Assembly (NCBI RefSeq): GCF_028649395.1
Contig: NZ_JAQSUW010000007.1
Location: forward strand, 1 to 64,000
Direction of reading: 5' to 3'
DNA: 64,000 nt
Origin: Pseudomonas sp. Gutcm_11s
GTDB lineage: Bacteria; Pseudomonadota; Gammaproteobacteria; Pseudomonadales; Pseudomonadaceae
Shown: positions 61,496 to 64,000 of the stretch, piece by piece
How the letters are laid out: each line of letters opens with the position of its first letter
Numbering within the stretch: position 1 is the stretch's first letter
Notes under the pieces: generated by a model
Told to the model about the DNA's origin: nothing
Databases searched by the model: none
What the model saw: the letters and a program-made list of their open reading frames with translations, nothing else
Position numbers and translations under genes: made by a program

Positions 61496-61725
61496 GCAGC
61501 AGAGCTGCTCACAACCGTCAGCTACCAACCGGAACAATCCGCTCACAGTCGAACACAAACCCTCCTCATGCCCAGCAAAACACCTTGGCGTTTCGTATTG
61601 TGCGCAGCGGTGCGACGGCAGCTATGTTTGAGTGGTTGTTTTTATCTTGGCCTTTCCTCGGCTTTTCCAAGCCTATCTCTGGTGGGCCGACGAAACCGTT
61701 CTTCTGCGATTACGGACAATCGATC

Positions 61726-62349
61726 ATGCACCTCTTCTCGAAAGTTGTTGGCCTCAGCCTCCTTTTCTTTGCGGGCCAGCTTCTGGCCTCCGACGCCCAG
61801 CCTGCGGTGCAAGCGGCCACCGAAGACAAGGCCGAAGCTCTGGAGCAAAAAGCCGCAGAGAAGGACAGCCTGAACACCGCGCCTCAAGCGACGCCCCTGC
61901 GCAAAAGCGAAGTCGAGGCCGTCGACCCCGAAGGCAAAGCGCCAATGGACGACGCCATCACGTGTCTTTCCCGGACGATCTACTGGGAAGCCAAAGGTGG
62001 TGCGAGCGAAGAGATGGAAGCGGTGGCGAGTGTCGTTCTGAACCGTCTAGGTCATGAGGGTTTTCCCGACACGGTGTGCGAAGTGGTCAAACAAGGCTCA
62101 GAAAAAAGTCCCTGTCAGTTCTCGTGGTGGTGTGACGGCCGATCGGATCAGGTTGAGGAGGAAAGCCGCTACACCATCGCTAAAGACATTGCCCGCAAAG
62201 CGCTCAACCAGGAGCTGCCAGACAGCACACAGGGTGCGCTGTTCTTCCACGACCGCAGCGCTTCTGTGGATTGGTCAAAGACGTACACCAAGACCAAGGA
62301 AGTCGGCGAATTCGTGTTCTACAAACCCAATAATGTGGCGAAACGCTAG
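61726..62349 (+). CDS. Cell-wall hydrolase, SleB/Hydrolase_2 family
   Basis: A 207-residue exported protein. The signal peptide is LFSKVVGLSLLFFAGQLLAS. A low-complexity Ala/Glu linker follows to ~75. The SleB catalytic domain has CLSRTIYWEAKGGASEEMEA with the catalytic Glu, VASVVLNRLGHEGFPDTVCE and PCQFSWWCDG. The family are muramidase-like lytic transglycosylases that open peptidoglycan. The ATG at 61726 starts the signal peptide; the frame is open to 61585. Confidence 0.9.
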   Translation: MHLFSKVVGLSLLFFAGQLLASDAQPAVQAATEDKAEALEQKAAEKDSLNTAPQATPLRKSEVEAVDPEGKAPMDDAITCLSRTIYWEAKGGASEEMEAVASVVLNRLGHEGFPDTVCEVVKQGSEKSPCQFSWWCDGRSDQVEEESRYTIAKDIARKALNQELPDSTQGALFFHDRSASVDWSKTYTKTKEVGEFVFYKPNNVAKR

Positions 62350-62423
62350 TCGCGCCCTTACGCCCATTAGCGGGGCTCAGAGAGCGTGGTTGCTTCTGGG
62401 CGCCTGTAGCCGGTGATGATGGG

Positions 62424-62448
62424 CCTCTACCGGCCAGAAGCAGTCGTC
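62424..62448. repeat. Dispersed intergenic motif, copy 8
   Basis: CCTCTACCGGCCAGAAGCAG followed by TCGTC, between the SleB-like and GNAT genes. Confidence 0.5.
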
Positions 62449-62458
62449 GCCTCCAGCG

Positions 62459-63010
62459 CTACTCCTGACTCGAGCAGGGCATAGTCATCGTCGTGTACGA
62501 GAAAGCGTGCCCATCGATCTTGAACATGTTTGGCACCTCGCCCACTTGGACGAATCCGGCCTGTTGGTAGAGGGCGAGAGCAGCCTGGTTGTTGCTGAGC
62601 ACCTGTAGATCAACCCACTCCAGCCCCGAGGATGCAGCCCAAAGCCCCGCATGTTCGATCAGGGCTGTTCCCAGGCCTTGGCGTCGGAGGTTGCAGTGAA
62701 CTCCCATGCCCAGCAGGCAACGGTGTGCCGCATAGCGCTCAGCGTGGCCTCGGAGGTCGATGTGCCCGAGGATTTGCGCCTCCGTTCCCCGCGCAACCCA
62801 TGCCCGGCGCCAGCCGGACTCACCCACCGCAATCTCCAGCCCGGCACGGAATGCGGCTTTTCGCTCCTCAGGGAACGAGGAAGCACTGCGGGAGAGCGGC
62901 TGGAAATACCCAACATCCGGCGAGCCGTTCTCGCGCAGATGGTCGTCGAGATAGGTGATGAACTCATCGAAATCGGCAGGTGAAAGTGCTTCTATCGAAT
63001 ATGTCTGCAT
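62459..63010 (-). CDS. GNAT-family N-acetyltransferase
   Basis: A 183-residue acetyltransferase. The acetyl-CoA binding motif A is CLLGMGVHCNLRRQGLGTAL with the Q/RxxGxG/A core (RRQGLGTA). Motif B lies in WVDLQVLSNNQAALALYQQA with the conserved Asn and Tyr. The N-terminus reads like an ordinary GNAT start (MQTYSIEALSPADFDEFITY). AAGGAG is upstream. The acceptor substrate is unknown. Confidence 0.9.
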   Translation of the reverse strand: MQTYSIEALSPADFDEFITYLDDHLRENGSPDVGYFQPLSRSASSFPEERKAAFRAGLEIAVGESGWRRAWVARGTEAQILGHIDLRGHAERYAAHRCLLGMGVHCNLRRQGLGTALIEHAGLWAASSGLEWVDLQVLSNNQAALALYQQAGFVQVGEVPNMFKIDGHAFSYTTMTMPCSSQE

Positions 63011-63363
63011 GAGTGATCCGCTCCTTGGTCAGGTCGCCTCAGGCTCTATCGGCTGGTCGCGGCGATCAAGAAGTTTATGTCCCAGTCTGCTTGCAACACA
63101 GGCACTGCGATGACTGCTGATGGCCGGTTAGCGACGGACCGAACCGGACCGTCGCCATGCATGCGTCGGCTTATGAAATCTAAGATTGGCCAGGCGCTGC
63201 GCTGAGGGGCGCAGCGATGTCATGGATATGGCTGCACAGGTAAATTCTGCTGCCCGCTCACCAGGGCTTGGTCGACAGCTGCTCGGAACGCAAGGAATCA
63301 CACGGGTGTTGGCCATGCGGGTTGATTGGAGGTCGACTTAAATGCGCTGGCCGAGTATGGCGG
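63011..63363. other. Intergenic region with the right copy of the 41-bp repeat
   Basis: 353 bp with no supported gene. It contains a dispersed motif in inverse orientation (from 63108) running into the direct repeat at 63122–63162. Confidence 0.4.
63122..63162. repeat. 41-bp direct repeat, right copy (att-like)
   Basis: Same orientation as 46856–46896 with about five mismatches. The GCGACGG / CCGTCGC palindrome (63131–63137, 63149–63155) and the trailing GCCATGCATG are conserved. Confidence 0.7.
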
Positions 63364-64000
63364 TTACAGGCCATTCTTGACCCGCTCCCCGAGGATGAAG
63401 GCTTTTTTCATATCGGGTGCGACCATAACGGGCAGCAGGTCAAGACTGCCTTCGGGATAGTTTCCGCCACCGCCGGCACCATATTCGACCACCAGGGTGA
63501 CCTGGTAGCGTTCGCCGACTCCCTTCTCACGCAAAGGGCTGCCGTCCGGCCCTTGCACAATCCAGGCGGTCATCGGTATCTCGGGGTCTTGGTGGGGCTG
63601 AAAGCGGCTTTGCATGCTTCCCGATTCGATAAGGACGATGGGCTCGCCTTCACCCTCATAGAGGTAACGACCCTCGATTTGCGCCGGGAGCGTTGCGCCG
63701 ACGCTGTAGCTCTGGCCCTTGACCGTCTTGATGAGTTCGCCATGTTTTGCGGGCGCAGCCTCGGCGGCAGGTTTCTCGGGCTCGGCGGTCGGAGCCTCGT
63801 CTTCTTGCTCCTCGACAACGCTTGTCACACGGCTGGGAGCCTGCTGGCGCTCGATCTGCGCCAACATATCCGCCGCCATGGCATTGGCCTCGTTCTCGAT
63901 GCCCATCTCGCGCATCAGTGCTTGGTTCTGCGCCATCAGGGCTGCCACTTGGGCGTCCTGTGCGGTGCTATGGTCGCTCGACGAACTAGAGGTTTGGCTG
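63364..64000 (-). CDS. Hypothetical protein, C-terminal part (5' end outside window)
   Basis: The frame stays open to the right edge, so the true start lies beyond it; a GTG at 63948 is unlikely to be the start. At least 211 residues are visible. The first part is Ser/Gln-rich with short helices (AALMAQNQALMREMGIENEA). An acidic Ala/Pro/Glu linker follows, then a ~120-residue domain with many short strands and Gly (GRYLYEGEGEPIVLIESGSM; YGAGGGGNYPEGSLDLLPVM). I recognise no family. The layout would suit an envelope or secretion-associated protein, but nothing shows this. Confidence 0.65.
   Translation of the reverse strand, partial: SQTSSSSSDHSTAQDAQVAALMAQNQALMREMGIENEANAMAADMLAQIERQQAPSRVTSVVEEQEDEAPTAEPEKPAAEAAPAKHGELIKTVKGQSYSVGATLPAQIEGRYLYEGEGEPIVLIESGSMQSRFQPHQDPEIPMTAWIVQGPDGSPLREKGVGERYQVTLVVEYGAGGGGNYPEGSLDLLPVMVAPDMKKAFILGERVKNGL

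Noticed and set aside
1..64000. CRISPR arrays, tRNA or rRNA genes
   Set aside because: No regularly spaced repeats and no cloverleaf-like or rRNA-like sequence were noticed on either strand; a tRNA scan would be decisive.

Overview
The window is high-GC gammaproteobacterial DNA, almost certainly Pseudomonas. Evidence: an MvaT-type (not enterobacterial H-NS) silencer next to purU and sbcB, the PctA/B/C-like chemoreceptor order chemoreceptor–purU–mvaT–sbcB that I remember from P. aeruginosa, Pseudomonas-style SdsA1 alkylsulfatase, and paired DUF1302/DUF1329 genes. No tRNA, rRNA or CRISPR array was seen.

Region 1 (1–9,707) is core chromosome: the end of a chemoreceptor, a small gene plus purU, mvaT, sbcB, and a translationally coupled membrane operon (BPSS1780-like, RDD, SpoIIM/DUF95, DUF4129, DUF4350). 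In relatives this operon continues into a MoxR ATPase and a DUF58 gene. Here it stops exactly at the ATGA where moxR should start, and foreign DNA follows.

Region 2 (about 9,708–24,300) is accessory. It opens with four coupled genes: three large tyrosine recombinases and a small HTH/coiled-coil protein. This matches the ginABCD operon of GInt-type genomic islands. Cargo follows: a XRE regulator, an unknown protein, a self-inhibited Fic enzyme, a LexA-boxed umuDC-like mutagenesis pair, a CsrA-family regulator, a compact SRAP protein, an inositol-monophosphatase-family enzyme, an AAA ATPase, a second MvaT-family silencer and a lipoprotein. The right end of the island was not located, and moxR never resumes in the window.

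Region 3 (24,419–27,258) is an AT-richer cassette that I consider the best candidate for an undescribed system. It has a 57-residue precursor-like peptide with a two-cysteine, Gly/Trp-rich tail, a transcription attenuator, a tail-anchored protein of unknown function, a compact fused ABC exporter and a GIY-YIG protein.

Region 4 (27,501–46,458) is a stress/biofilm module: two Crp/Fnr regulators, a receiver-PAS-GGDEF-EAL protein, a triple-BON protein, a giant NdvB-type cyclic glucan synthase, several small stress-like proteins (DUF883, KGG-like, CsbD-like), a proton antiporter and a trypsin-like protease. Nine copies of a bipartite sequence, 22 bp plus a CTGTCA-like box 12–14 nt further on, lie upstream of these genes. 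All are oriented the same way relative to the gene they precede, which suggests one shared promoter or operator and hence one regulon.

Region 5 (46,459–64,000) starts with a solo tyrosine recombinase beside a 41-bp repeat that recurs at 63,122. Between the repeats lie a LysR-linked catabolic set (acyl-CoA ligase, acyl-CoA dehydrogenase, MFS transporter, DUF1302/DUF1329), two DUF202 proteins, a secreted SdsA1-like alkylsulfatase, a GlxA-type AraC regulator divergent from an MBL-fold hydrolase, a SleB-like cell-wall hydrolase and a GNAT acetyltransferase. The window ends inside an unidentified gene.

All motif and repeat observations were made by eye. Family assignments come from recognised motifs and memory, not database searches.
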